In this document: positions 25,563 through 34,516 of the stretch, one piece after another | Layout: every line of letters begins with the position of its first letter | Numbering within the stretch: position 1 is the first letter of the stretch | Assembly: GCA_025358255.1 (NCBI GenBank) | Contig: JANYKC010000025.1 | Location: 1 to 62,877 of the forward strand | From: Spirochaetaceae bacterium | GTDB lineage: Bacteria; Spirochaetota; Spirochaetia; Treponematales; Rectinemataceae | DNA: 62,877 nucleotides | Reading direction: 5' to 3' | Notes under the pieces: generated by a model | Seen by the model: the letters and a program-made list of their open reading frames with translations, nothing else | Told to the model about the DNA's origin: nothing | Databases searched by the model: none | Program-made: the position numbers and the translations under genes

Positions 25563-26282
25563 ATGCGACGCTCACCGCTCGCCCTCGGCATCCTGGCCGC
25601 ACTGCTCGTCCTATCGTCCTGCCAGGCGCTCTTCACGACCTCCCTCGGCACCCTCGTTCCCGCCCTGGTCAGGACGACCGTCACCATACCCACCGACATC
25701 AGCAATGCCGATGCGGCCGCCCTCCTCTCGACCACCGACGATCCGACTGTCCTCGCGGGACTTCTCACCACCCTCAATACCCAGGCGAGCCTGGCCGGAG
25801 CGACGGCCGCCACCAAGGCACTCGCGGCCGAGGCGGCACTCGGCGCGAGCGGCGTCGCCGGAACGGTGACTGCCCCCTTGATGACCACGATCACCGATGC
25901 CCTTGCTGGCACGGCTCCCACCCCCGCGACCATCACCCTGATAATAAATGCCCTTCGCACGAGCGCCGCCACTCCCGGCGTGGCAAGCGGCTTGGGACAG
26001 CTGGCGGATGCGACCGTCCTGACCGCCGCCGGCCTCTCGGCGACGGACAAGGTGATGTCCGCCCTGGTCATGGCGGCGAGCGCTCCCCAGATGGCGACTG
26101 TCACCGACATCGCCACCCTCTCCGATCCGGCCAATGCCGCGACGCTTGCGGCCTTCCAGGCGAGCCCCGAGGTACAGCTTGCGGCTACCCTCCTCACTTC
26201 CGCGGCCGCGGACATGGCGGCTTCCGGCGGCGACGCTTCCCTCATCACCCAGCTCCAAAGCTTCCTTCCCATGGGGTTTTAG
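25563..26282 (+). CDS. Predicted lipoprotein, Ala/Thr-rich, 239 aa (cassette 2)
   Basis: Similar in style to the 295-residue lipoprotein upstream: a signal ending in VLSSC (lipobox), then an Ala/Thr-rich helical region. AGGAGG at 25551-25556 sits 6 nt before ATG 25563; TTG 25557 in the same frame is unlikely. It is followed by the second barrel gene after 3 nt, mirroring cassette 1. Confidence 0.7.
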   Translation: MRRSPLALGILAALLVLSSCQALFTTSLGTLVPALVRTTVTIPTDISNADAAALLSTTDDPTVLAGLLTTLNTQASLAGATAATKALAAEAALGASGVAGTVTAPLMTTITDALAGTAPTPATITLIINALRTSAATPGVASGLGQLADATVLTAAGLSATDKVMSALVMAASAPQMATVTDIATLSDPANAATLAAFQASPEVQLAATLLTSAAADMAASGGDASLITQLQSFLPMGF

Positions 26283-26285
26283 AAC

Positions 26286-27437
26286 GTGAAAAAAACAGCG
26301 CTGAGCATCGTCGCCCTTGCCGCTTTGGGATCGGTCGCCTTTGCCCTGGACGTGGCCCCTTTCACAGGCTATGTCGACGCAAGGACGGAAGCCATGGGTG
26401 GGCCCCATGTCGCCCTCGTCGATGATTTTTCCGCGATGTTCGCAAACCCCGCGAGCCTCGTGGCGGGTGAGTCCTCTTTTTCGGCCGGGCGCCTGGATAT
26501 CGGCGTCGCCGGTCCGGTATTCGACATCGCCAACGTATTCCTTGAAGGCGGAGACATGTCCAATCTCCTGCCCACCATCCAGAGCCTCCTGGCCGCCAGC
26601 AGCTACAAGCTCTTTACTTCCGCTGACGTCTCCGGACCCATCGCCGCCGGCTACAAGGGCGACGGCCTCGGTTTTGGCATCTTCACGAAAACCCATTTCG
26701 ACCTCGACGTCGCCTCCATTTCCTCGATCGATGTCTCCGTTTCGGAGGATGTCCTCGTGATGGGAGGCTATGCCCTCCGCATCGACCTGGGCAAGAGCAA
26801 CGCTCTGGATTTAGGCCTCATGGCCAAGGGCTTCGTGCGCGGCTCGATGGGACTCTCCGGCGGCATCGTCGACCTCATGGGCCTGGTCTCCGACCCAATG
26901 GCCATCCTGGACGGTCCCTTCACCCTCACTTCGGGCGTGGGCATCGACGTGGGCATGCGCTGGAACTGGGCCGAGCGCATCTCGATAGGCATCGCCTGCC
27001 GCGACGCCTACACTCCGGCCCTGGTCACGACCTATGCCAACCTGACCGATTTCACCGGCAACGCCACCCCGACTTCGGCCATCCCCGGCCTGGTCGAACC
27101 CAACCTGTCGGCCGGCTTTGTGCTCAAGCCCCGGCTTGGGCGCCTTTCGCGCCTCCTGGACGGCCTCGTGATCGCCGGGGACTACGAGCGCTTCCTGGAC
27201 CTCTTCAAGCCCGTATCGCGCAATGCCATCCTCAACGTGAAACTTGGCCTTGAGCTCCGCGTCCTCGAGGTCCTCACCATCCGTGTCGGCATGCGGGAAG
27301 CCCTCCTCCAGGCGGGAGTGGACTTTGACCTCGGCTTCGTGCGGATCAACGCGAGCGCTTGGGGCGACGAGCTCGGTTTCGAACCCGGCCAGCGCTCCAT
27401 CTACAACCTTCTCCTTGGTTTCGATTTCGTCTATTGA
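26286..27437 (+). CDS. Outer-membrane beta-barrel protein, 383 aa (cassette 2)
   Basis: Signal peptide (IVALAALGSVAFA) followed by DARTEAMGGPHVALVDDF and FANPAS, which aligns with the TMGMGG...FGNPAG segment of the cassette 1 barrel, so the two are paralogues. It ends in aromatic FDFVY, as expected for a barrel C-terminal beta signal. It starts with GTG 26286, 3 nt after the lipoprotein stop and without a clear Shine-Dalgarno, so translation is probably coupled. Function unknown. Confidence 0.75.
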   Translation: MKKTALSIVALAALGSVAFALDVAPFTGYVDARTEAMGGPHVALVDDFSAMFANPASLVAGESSFSAGRLDIGVAGPVFDIANVFLEGGDMSNLLPTIQSLLAASSYKLFTSADVSGPIAAGYKGDGLGFGIFTKTHFDLDVASISSIDVSVSEDVLVMGGYALRIDLGKSNALDLGLMAKGFVRGSMGLSGGIVDLMGLVSDPMAILDGPFTLTSGVGIDVGMRWNWAERISIGIACRDAYTPALVTTYANLTDFTGNATPTSAIPGLVEPNLSAGFVLKPRLGRLSRLLDGLVIAGDYERFLDLFKPVSRNAILNVKLGLELRVLEVLTIRVGMREALLQAGVDFDLGFVRINASAWGDELGFEPGQRSIYNLLLGFDFVY

Positions 27438-27446
27438 GTCCCCACG

Positions 27447-27476
27447 TTGACAATGGGCCCTCAAGCCCGGTATTCT
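27447..27476 (+). promoter_or_regulatory. Promoter of tRNA-Lys
   Basis: Perfect TTGACA at 27447-27452, 18-nt spacer, TATTCT at 27471-27476. The predicted start is a few bases before the tRNA 5' end at 27488. Confidence 0.7.
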
Positions 27477-27487
27477 GAAGCGCTCTT

Positions 27488-27561
27488 GGGCCGCTAGCTC
27501 ATTTGGTTAGAGCAACGCCCTTTTAAGGCGTGGGTGCTGGGTTCGAATCCCGGGCGGCTCA
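27488..27561 (+). tRNA. tRNA-Lys (anticodon TTT)
   Basis: Folds as a cloverleaf: 7-bp acceptor GGGCCGC with GCGGCTC, 4-bp D stem GCTC/GAGC, anticodon stem ACGCC/GGCGT with loop CTTTTAA, and T loop TTCGAAT. The discriminator base is A and CCA is not encoded. Confidence 0.95.
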
Positions 27562-27661
27562 TAGTAACTTGCAATAGGGCAACAATTTCGAGGCAACCCG
27601 AAAATGGGCGCCTACATATCCTGTTCAACTTGCGGTGCAAGTCGCGGTGAAGAGGTGCTGT

Positions 27662-28090
27662 ATGCGTCCGGTTTCCGTTTTCAAGCGATCCTCCGGCATC
27701 TACTACGCTGGCCTCATCTAAGAACGCGGTGCACTCCCGAGCCTTTCGGTCCGGGGTGAACGGTTCACGGCGGAGCAAGGGAAAGTCCATAGCGGGGGAG
27801 CTTCCATCCGAGGCTTTCATCCTGCTCCGAGCTGGCTCACTCGACGCCCGCCGACCCTTTGCCGGGACCTCGGAGACGAAGCTCGCGGACGCGATCAGGA
27901 AGCGGACGGCGAAGCTCGCCGCTACGGGGCGATTGCAGCCGCCTACTCTGCGCATGACTTCCGACACCTCTACGCAGTTGCAGGGTACCGAAAGGACAAG
28001 GACATCTATAGGGTATCGAAGCTCCTCGGGCAGGCCTCAATTCAAGCAACGGCGACTTTCCTGCGGGGACTGGGTCCGGTTGGGATATGA
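27662..28090 (+). pseudogene. Decayed tyrosine recombinase (integrase) remnant
   Basis: Downstream of tRNA-Lys, one frame reads MRPVSVFKRSSGIYYAGLI, hits TAA at 27719-27721, and later resumes with the catalytic-domain segment SAHDFRHLYAVAGYRKDKD then SKLLGQASIQATATFLR up to a TGA at 28090. This is the HxxR region and end of a phage-type integrase. The middle is missing or frameshifted, and the conserved LGH and Tyr positions read LGQ and Phe, so activity is lost. The position next to a tRNA is typical of an integration site. Confidence 0.7.
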
Positions 28091-28476
28091 CAGCTCTTGG
28101 GTTGGCGATTGCCGTGCAGAACGGCCTCTACGCGAGGCTGAAATGCTGGGATACACTCAAATCCAGGAGGCAGGCTGAGCACTATGCGCATTGACGTGCG
28201 ACCTGCAATGCCCCGCTGGGGGGCCTTCTTCCTCCCCGTTCCTCTGGTTGAAACGCTCCCCATCCCAGACTTCCGGGTTATGGGCGGGGAGTGGCCCCGC
28301 AGGCCCTGCCCGAATCTCCTCGAGACAATCTATGTCTGTCAGCAGAGGCAGGAATGGCACAGGGACCACGCCATCGCCGAGCGCGAAGACAGGCTAAAAC
28401 AGCATTCCAGCCAGTCTGCCGCCGCTGTCAATGAAATTGGGAGGAAACGGGAAAACATTCCATTTCCCCATGCCTT
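28091..28476. other. Spacer with no supported gene
   Basis: Open frames here lack family resemblance, signal peptides and Shine-Dalgarno sites. The stretch sits between the integrase remnant and a lower-GC regulator gene and is best read as island debris. Confidence 0.5.
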
Positions 28477-30060
28477 TCAGGTCGCTCCAGCTTGCCTGCG
28501 CCTGCTGATGTCGCGGATGATGAAGACCATCTTGCTGTAGTCTCCTGATGCGTCCCTGACGAATTCCCCGTTTATCTCCATGTCGAAGACGCTTCCATCC
28601 CGGCGCAGGCCGCGGTAGTCGTCGGCGCCCAGGGTCTTGCCTTGGCGCATGAGTGCGACATTCGAGAAGGCGCGCTCCCTGTCCTCGGGAACGATGAAAT
28701 CGCTGATCGGACAACCCAGGTGGCCGTCGGCGTCATCGTAGCCGAACATGCCCAGGGCGGCGGGCGAGAACATGAGGATCCGGCCTTCGAGATCGGTCAT
28801 GGCGATGGCGTCGGGCGAGGCGTTGAGGATCGAACGGTACAGCCCCTCGCTTTCCTCGAGCAGATTCTCGGTCTTCTTCTGGTCCGTGATGTCCCTGATT
28901 ATAGTCCCGAAGAAATGGGTGTCATGCAGCTTGATATGGAATGCGGATTCCTGTATCGCCTTATGGGTCCCGTCGATGGAGCGTATCGTCCAGTTCCCGG
29001 ACATCTGGGATCCGCCGCCGGACTCGAGCATCTCTTCCAGGGTGCTCTGCGCCTGGGCAGCCAATGCGGCTTTGTCCTCTCCGGGGCTCATCCGCGACTT
29101 GATCTCCGAGATGGGCCTGCCGATCGCCTCATCCTTGGGTATGCCCGAAATGGCGGCCATGCTCGCGTTCCATGTAACGATCCGCCCATCGCTGTCAGCG
29201 ACGATGATCCCGTCCAGCGATTGCTCGATGATTCCCCGGTATTTTTCCTCGCTGTTCCTCAAGGCCTCTTCGGCGCGCTTGCGCTCGGTGATGTTCACGG
29301 AAACGCCGAATATCCCCGATACCTTCCCTGCGAGGTCGAAAAGGGGGACCTTGGTGGTTTCCTCCCAGACTGTTTCGCCGTCCGGGCGCCTGTGGCATTC
29401 CTGTATGTTGAAGACGGGCTTCCCGCCCTCCAACACAAGGCGATCCGTTTTCCTGTAGAAACCCGCCTCGTTGTCAGTCCATCCGAGTTCGTAATCGCTC
29501 TTGCCGATGACTTCCTCCGGCGACGCCGCGCCGGATTCCTTGGCTTCCGAGGTGTTGCAGCCGAGGTAGACCATGTCCGTGTCCTTCCAGAAGACGCAGC
29601 CGGGGAAATTCTCCATCGTGTTCTCGAGGAGGTTGTTGCGTTCCAGAAGGGCTTCGGAGACTTTCTTGATTTTCCGGTTTGCCTCGAAAAGCTTGAAGGC
29701 CATTTTTATCGACGCGTCGAGGACCGTGATGCCGGAATTCTTCACGACATATCCGTAGGAGGTGATCCTTTCCGTCTTGTTGACGACCTCGGGCTCGTTG
29801 TGCGAGGAGAGGAAGAGCACGGGGATATCATGGTCCTTCAGGATCAGTTCGGCGGCTTCCGTTCCGTCGATCCCGCTTCCAAGATCGATATCCATGAGGA
29901 TGAGGTCGATGGTCTTGTTCTCGTTGATCCTCTCGACGGCCTTTTCGCCCGTGCTTTCGGAGATGACCGTATACCCGTATTTTTCCAGCTGCGTTTTCTC
30001 CCGCAGGGCGATGATGCCTTCATCCTCGACAAGGAGTATGTTTTTTTGCTCCAGGCTCAT
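28477..30060 (-). CDS. Response-regulator/PAS3 sensor without a kinase domain
   Basis: A 527-residue protein with an N-terminal receiver domain (NILLVEDEG, phospho-Asp in LILMDIDLG, and a Lys near 105) followed by three PAS domains (about 145-265, 280-395 and 410-520) linked by coiled-coil. It ends right after PAS3 (IIRDISRRRQAGAT), with no HisKA/HATPase, GGDEF or EAL domain, so either it is a signal adaptor or the 3' half was lost. ATG 30060 is preceded by AGGAG. Base composition is visibly more AT-rich than the flanking genes, which suggests acquisition with the neighbouring integrase remnant. Confidence 0.8.
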   Translation of the reverse strand: MSLEQKNILLVEDEGIIALREKTQLEKYGYTVISESTGEKAVERINENKTIDLILMDIDLGSGIDGTEAAELILKDHDIPVLFLSSHNEPEVVNKTERITSYGYVVKNSGITVLDASIKMAFKLFEANRKIKKVSEALLERNNLLENTMENFPGCVFWKDTDMVYLGCNTSEAKESGAASPEEVIGKSDYELGWTDNEAGFYRKTDRLVLEGGKPVFNIQECHRRPDGETVWEETTKVPLFDLAGKVSGIFGVSVNITERKRAEEALRNSEEKYRGIIEQSLDGIIVADSDGRIVTWNASMAAISGIPKDEAIGRPISEIKSRMSPGEDKAALAAQAQSTLEEMLESGGGSQMSGNWTIRSIDGTHKAIQESAFHIKLHDTHFFGTIIRDITDQKKTENLLEESEGLYRSILNASPDAIAMTDLEGRILMFSPAALGMFGYDDADGHLGCPISDFIVPEDRERAFSNVALMRQGKTLGADDYRGLRRDGSVFDMEINGEFVRDASGDYSKMVFIIRDISRRRQAGAT

Positions 30061-30246
30061 GACCGGCCGCTCCTGAATGATCAATGTGGCTGGGGGAAGT
30101 CGCTGTTCCTTTCCGCATCCGATATCCGGAAGAGTACTCGTTTTTTCGTCAAAATGATATCATCGCCCTTGCTTTCAGGCTTCGTCGAATCCGTTGACCT
30201 TCCGGATCGGCGATTCCTCGCGCATGTGCGGACCGGATCCGCGCGG

Positions 30247-31179
30247 TCAGCGCAGTCCGATGAGGCAGACCCCCACCAAGGCAAGCGCAAGTCCCGTGGC
30301 GCGTCTTTTTCCGATACGTTGCGCGAAGAAGATCCGCGCGAGGACGACGGTCAGGGCAGGGTAGAGCGAGGTGACGACGGATACGATCATGAGCGGCCCG
30401 GTCCTGGTGGCAGCCATGAAGGCCACGTTGCCGGTGGCGTCGAACGCGCCGCCGGCGCAAGCCGCCGCGAAGCCGCCAGCCATGGCGATGGCCCAGGGAG
30501 AGGCAGAGCCGCCTTGGCGCCTCCGATACCCCGCGAAGAGCGGCCCTTCGGCCCTTCCTTCCGCTCCCGCCTCCGGCATGGCCTTTCGAAGGGCCAGGAA
30601 GGCGAGGACCGCAAGGAGGGAGAGGACACGGGCGGCGAGGAGGGGCCAGAGCCCCGCATCCGATCGCATGAGGGAGATGGCTGCATAGAAGATGCCCAGG
30701 AGGAGGCCGGCAGCCGCCCCGAGGACGAGGGAGGATCGCAGCTCAAGCAGGTTGGACTCCCCGCTGTCATCCCAGGAAAGAAGGGCCACGGCTGGGAGGC
30801 AGAGGGCGGCGCCGGCCAGGGCGTGGAAGGCCGGGCTTTCGCCGCGCAAGGCGCCGAGGACGGCCGGGACAAGGGCGGCCAGAAGGGCAGAGACCGGAGC
30901 GACGACCGCCACGATGCCCTCGGCGATGCCCTTGTACAGGGCGGCCAGGCCGAGGGCGACCGCGATGCCCGCGACTGCGGCAAGGGGGAGGTCGGCGACC
31001 GATAGCCGCGCGCTCGAGCCAAGGGCCGCAAGCGCGAGGAGGAGGGCGGCCCCCGCGAGCTGGGAGAGGAGGAGGGCGCTTCCCAGCCCCGATTTGCGCG
31101 CGGCGAGCCCGCCGCAGAAGTCGCCTGCGCCAAAGAGCAAGGCGGCGACGAGGGAGAGCGCCGTCGAGGGGCTTTCCAT
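30247..31179 (-). CDS. EamA/DMT-family transporter
   Basis: A 310-residue protein with about ten hydrophobic helices in the two-repeat pattern of drug/metabolite transporters (N-terminal AALLFGAGDFCGGLAARKS). Such proteins often export amino acids or their by-products. It is the last gene of the minus-strand wall-peptide operon, 27 nt after the M19 gene, so export of surplus amino acids released there is plausible but inferred. Confidence 0.82.
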   Translation of the reverse strand: MESPSTALSLVAALLFGAGDFCGGLAARKSGLGSALLLSQLAGAALLLALAALGSSARLSVADLPLAAVAGIAVALGLAALYKGIAEGIVAVVAPVSALLAALVPAVLGALRGESPAFHALAGAALCLPAVALLSWDDSGESNLLELRSSLVLGAAAGLLLGIFYAAISLMRSDAGLWPLLAARVLSLLAVLAFLALRKAMPEAGAEGRAEGPLFAGYRRRQGGSASPWAIAMAGGFAAACAGGAFDATGNVAFMAATRTGPLMIVSVVTSLYPALTVVLARIFFAQRIGKRRATGLALALVGVCLIGLR

Positions 31180-31206
31180 AGGGGTGATCTTCCCTGTTGG
31201 TCCCTT

Positions 31207-32235
31207 CTAGCCGACGACCGCTTCGATGACGCGCAGCCAGTTGCCGCCCATGATTGCCGCGAGGTCCTCCCTCGGGTGACCGCGTTCGAGGAGGGCCGCC
31301 GTGACCTCGGGCAGGTGGCTGCAGTCAGCCATGGCCACACCGTATTTTTCGGTCCAGCCGTCGAAGTCCGAACCGAGGCCGACATGTTCGGGGCCGACCA
31401 GGGATATCATGTGCTCGAGGTGCTCCATGAAGCGGTCGAAATTCACCTTGGCGGGTTCCTTGTCTATGAAGACCCCCGCGAAGGTCAGCGCCACGAGGCC
31501 CCCGGTCTTGGCGATGCGGAGGGCAAGCTCGTCCGTGAGGTTGCGCGCGTGGGCGCAGAGGGCGCGGCTATTGGAGTGGGAGGCCACGATGGGGGCCTCG
31601 GCGACCTCGAGGAGGTCGAGGAGGCCTTGGTCGCTCAGGTGGGAGGCGTCGAGTATCATGCCGAGCTTTTCCATCCTAGAGACGACCTTGCGCCCGAAGT
31701 CCGTGAGGCCATCAGTCCCCTCAACGCCTGTGCCCCGGCCTATCGCGTTGCGCCTGCTCCAGGTGAGGGTCATGAGGCGCACCCCGCGCGCATAAAAGGC
31801 CTCAAGGTTCTCCAGGCCGTGTTCGGGGCCGCCTATGGCCTCGCCGCCTTCGATCGTGAGGAGGCCGGAAACCTTGCCGGTTTTCTTGGCTGCCCGGATG
31901 TCGGCGGCGCAGCGCGCGGGCACGAAGGCGCCGCCGTGGGCGAAGGTCCCCTCGACTGCCTCAAGGAGTTTCCAGGTCCAGTCGGTCGCCTCGGCGATGC
32001 GCTTGGTGTCGGTGAACAGGGCCATGGCCTGGCAGGTGACACCCGCCTCGATGAGGCGGGGCAGGTCCAGGTGGCCCGTAGTCCCGCGCTCGAAGAAGTC
32101 GCGGGGCGGCTTGGGCTCCTTGCTGTCGCCCCAGCTTTCGCCGACAAGGTCCAGGGCGGTGTCGCAGTGGCCGTCGATGACGATGAGGCTGTCGTGGAAC
32201 GCCCGGGCTTCTGCGGTGACAATGGGCGTGCTCAT
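31207..32235 (-). CDS. Membrane dipeptidase family protein (peptidase M19)
   Basis: Zinc dipeptidase related to renal dipeptidase, a family that hydrolyses L-D and other dipeptides. The 342-residue protein carries DGHCDTALDL (HxD ligand), EGGEAIGG (bridging Glu), DASHLSD, SHSNSRALCAHARNL and GLGSDFDG in family order. ATG 32235 is preceded by GAGGGAAG; the frame stays open to 32361, but that extension is arginine/glycine-rich and overlaps lysA. No signal peptide is seen, so it is cytoplasmic. It overlaps lysA by 4 bp. Confidence 0.92.
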   Translation of the reverse strand: MSTPIVTAEARAFHDSLIVIDGHCDTALDLVGESWGDSKEPKPPRDFFERGTTGHLDLPRLIEAGVTCQAMALFTDTKRIAEATDWTWKLLEAVEGTFAHGGAFVPARCAADIRAAKKTGKVSGLLTIEGGEAIGGPEHGLENLEAFYARGVRLMTLTWSRRNAIGRGTGVEGTDGLTDFGRKVVSRMEKLGMILDASHLSDQGLLDLLEVAEAPIVASHSNSRALCAHARNLTDELALRIAKTGGLVALTFAGVFIDKEPAKVNFDRFMEHLEHMISLVGPEHVGLGSDFDGWTEKYGVAMADCSHLPEVTAALLERGHPREDLAAIMGGNWLRVIEAVVG

Positions 32236-33521
32236 CGGGCTTCCCTCGCTATCAGGTCTTCGTAGGTCTCGCGCCGGACCGCGACGCGTTCCTTGCCATC
32301 CTCCACCATGACCACGGCGGGCCGGGGCAGGCGGTTGTAGTTGCTTGCCATCGAATGGCAATAGGCTCCCGTCGTGAAGACGGCGACGATGTCGCCACGG
32401 CGCGGGAGGGGAAGCATGATGTCCCTAATGAGCACATCCCCGGTCTCGCAGCATTTTCCCGCTATCGTCAGCATGGTGGTGGGGGTTTCGTCGGCGCGGC
32501 TGGCGAGGACGGCTTCATATTTGGCGCCGTAGAGGGCGGGACGGGGATTGTCCGGCAAGCCGCCGTCCACGGCGACCCAGGTCTTGATTCCAGGTATCTC
32601 CTTGACCGAGGACACGGTGTACAGGGTGATGCCCGCCTCGCCGACTATCCAGCGCCCCGGCTCGATGATGACACGTGGCAGGGCGAGTCCGCGTTCGCGG
32701 CAGCCAGCGCTTACCTCAGCCATCATGGCATCCGTGAAGTAGGAAAGTCCCTTTGGCTTGTCAGCCTCCGTGTAGCGCACGCCGAAACCGCCACCGAGGT
32801 TGAGCTCGCGCGTGGTGAAGCCGTAGGCTTCCTTCACCTCGGCCATGAAGCCCAGGATGACCTTGATGGCCATGAGGTGGGAGTCGTTCTCGAGGAGCTG
32901 GGAGCCCACATGGAAGTGGAAACCCATGAGCTCGACGCCCTTCATCCCGAGCGCCCGCTCGATGTAGGCATCGCGGACCGTCGGATCGAGGGGGATGCCG
33001 AACTTGGAGTCCACGCGGCCCGTGGAGACATACTCATGCGTGTGGCTGTCCACGCCAGGGGTTATGCGATACAGGATCTTCTGCCATTTGCCCGCGGCGA
33101 GGGCGATGCGGTCAAGCGCCTCGAGTTCGTCGAGGTTGTCCACCACGATCCGGCCCACGCCGAGCTCCACGGCCATGCGGAGCTCCTCCTCGGTCTTGCC
33201 GTTGCCGTGGAGGAACACCTTGTCCATGGGGAAGCCGGCCTTGTCCGCGGCATAGAGCTCGCCGCCGGAGACCACGTCAAGGCCAAGGCCAGCGGCGGCC
33301 ACCATGCGGCAGATGTCGAGGGTCTGGAAGGCCTTGCTCGCGTAGACGGCCAGGCTGCCAGGATACCTTTCCATGAAGGCGGTGCGCAGCTCCGTGAGGC
33401 GGGTCCTGATGGCCGTCTCCGACATCACGTACAGTGGCGTGCCGTACCTTGCCGCCAAGTCCACCGTATCGCACCCTTCGAAAAGGAAATGCTCTTTGGA
33501 GGCCTCTATCTGCGTTTCCAT
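32232..33521 (-). CDS. lysA: Diaminopimelate decarboxylase LysA
   Basis: PLP enzyme that decarboxylates meso-diaminopimelate to L-lysine. The 429-residue protein has the PLP lysine in VYASKAFQ (Lys63), the glycine-rich phosphate site LNLGGGFGVRYT, and the CETGD substrate motif near residue 345. It is the last lysine-synthesis step and could equally use DAP recovered from wall peptides. It sits 22 nt after the S66 gene and overlaps the M19 gene by 4 bp. Confidence 0.94.
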   Translation of the reverse strand: METQIEASKEHFLFEGCDTVDLAARYGTPLYVMSETAIRTRLTELRTAFMERYPGSLAVYASKAFQTLDICRMVAAAGLGLDVVSGGELYAADKAGFPMDKVFLHGNGKTEEELRMAVELGVGRIVVDNLDELEALDRIALAAGKWQKILYRITPGVDSHTHEYVSTGRVDSKFGIPLDPTVRDAYIERALGMKGVELMGFHFHVGSQLLENDSHLMAIKVILGFMAEVKEAYGFTTRELNLGGGFGVRYTEADKPKGLSYFTDAMMAEVSAGCRERGLALPRVIIEPGRWIVGEAGITLYTVSSVKEIPGIKTWVAVDGGLPDNPRPALYGAKYEAVLASRADETPTTMLTIAGKCCETGDVLIRDIMLPLPRRGDIVAVFTTGAYCHSMASNYNRLPRPAVVMVEDGKERVAVRRETYEDLIAREAR

Positions 33522-33543
33522 GTGCTGTCACTCCTTTGGCGCT

Positions 33544-34515
33544 TCACCGCGCTACGAGGGCCGCTTCGAGCATCTCGAATCCCGGCCTGTCCGATTCCGT
33601 GTCCAGCTCGGCGAGTATCCCGAAGGGAAGGGTCATCGAAGGGCTGCAATGCCCCGCCTTGACGCCCATGATGACTGGCTTCCCGCCGGCCTTGGCCGCA
33701 GGCGCGATGACATCGCGGAAGATCTCCTGGAGTGAGAGCGAGGGCTTGCCCTCCTCGGGGCCGCAGTCCTTCCAGTCGCCCAGGATGACCCCGGCGCATT
33801 CTTCGAATTTCCCCGCGAGGCGCAATTGCGTGAGCATGCGGTCTACCCGATAGGGGCGCTCGCCTATGTCCTCGAAAAAGAGGATCTTCCCGCGCGCGTC
33901 GATTTCCCAGGGCGTGCCCATCGTGGCGGCGACGAGGGAGAGGTTGCCGCCGACGAGGCGTCCCCGCGCCTTGCCGGCCACGAGGACGGCCGGGGGCTCC
34001 GAACCGGGGGGATTGTCCATCCTGCCAAGGGGCCAGGTGGACGTGAGGGCCGAGAGCCAGCTCCGGGTCGAGTACCCCTCGCCCTCGAGGAGGACGTCCG
34101 AGACGCCCATCGGGCCGTGGAAGGTGACGAGGGAGCAGCGCTGGTTGAGCGCCAGGTGGATGGCCGTAATGTCGCTGTAGCCGACGAAGACCTTGGGATT
34201 CCGCGCGACGAGGCCGTAGTCGAGGGCATCGAGGATGCGGGGTGTCCCGTATCCGCCCTTCATGCAGACGATGCCGCATATCGCGTCATCCGCGAAGAAG
34301 GCGTTGACGTCCGAGGCCCGCAGCTTGTCGCCGCCGGCCAGGTAGCCGTAGTTCGCGCGGCAGCTTTCGCCGACCTTGACCGCGAAGCCCATGCGCGTGA
34401 GGACGGCGACCGCCTTTTCCACCTGTCCGGGGTCCTTCACCCCCCCTGATGGCGCGATGAGGCCGATGAGGTCGCCCGCGGCGAGGGCCCTGGGAAAGGT
34501 CATGGCAGGTCGCAT
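33544..34515 (-). CDS. LD-carboxypeptidase (peptidase S66, LdcA/MccF type)
   Basis: A 323-residue cytoplasmic serine peptidase of the family that removes the terminal D-Ala from murein tetrapeptides or acts on MccF-like substrates. It has MKGGYGTPRIL, the nucleophile region FVGYSDITA, FHGPMG, the glutamate in FFEDIGERPYRVDRML and the histidine in GVKAGHCSPSM. It starts 1 nt after the M55 stop (TAGCATG), so it is probably translated by coupling; no Shine-Dalgarno is evident. Confidence 0.9.
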   Translation of the reverse strand: MRPAMTFPRALAAGDLIGLIAPSGGVKDPGQVEKAVAVLTRMGFAVKVGESCRANYGYLAGGDKLRASDVNAFFADDAICGIVCMKGGYGTPRILDALDYGLVARNPKVFVGYSDITAIHLALNQRCSLVTFHGPMGVSDVLLEGEGYSTRSWLSALTSTWPLGRMDNPPGSEPPAVLVAGKARGRLVGGNLSLVAATMGTPWEIDARGKILFFEDIGERPYRVDRMLTQLRLAGKFEECAGVILGDWKDCGPEEGKPSLSLQEIFRDVIAPAAKAGGKPVIMGVKAGHCSPSMTLPFGILAELDTESDRPGFEMLEAALVAR

Positions 34516-34516
34516 G

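Noticed and set aside
28184..28540. 118-residue plus-strand open frame
   Set aside because: No Shine-Dalgarno, no family motifs, and its end overlaps the REC-PAS3 gene.
28642..31005. Long 787-residue plus-strand open frame
   Set aside because: It lies antisense to the REC-PAS3 and EamA genes, has no family resemblance and reflects GC-biased third positions.
32236..32361. N-terminal extension of the M19 frame
   Set aside because: It overlaps lysA and is Arg/Gly/Pro-rich; ATG 32235 has a good Shine-Dalgarno.
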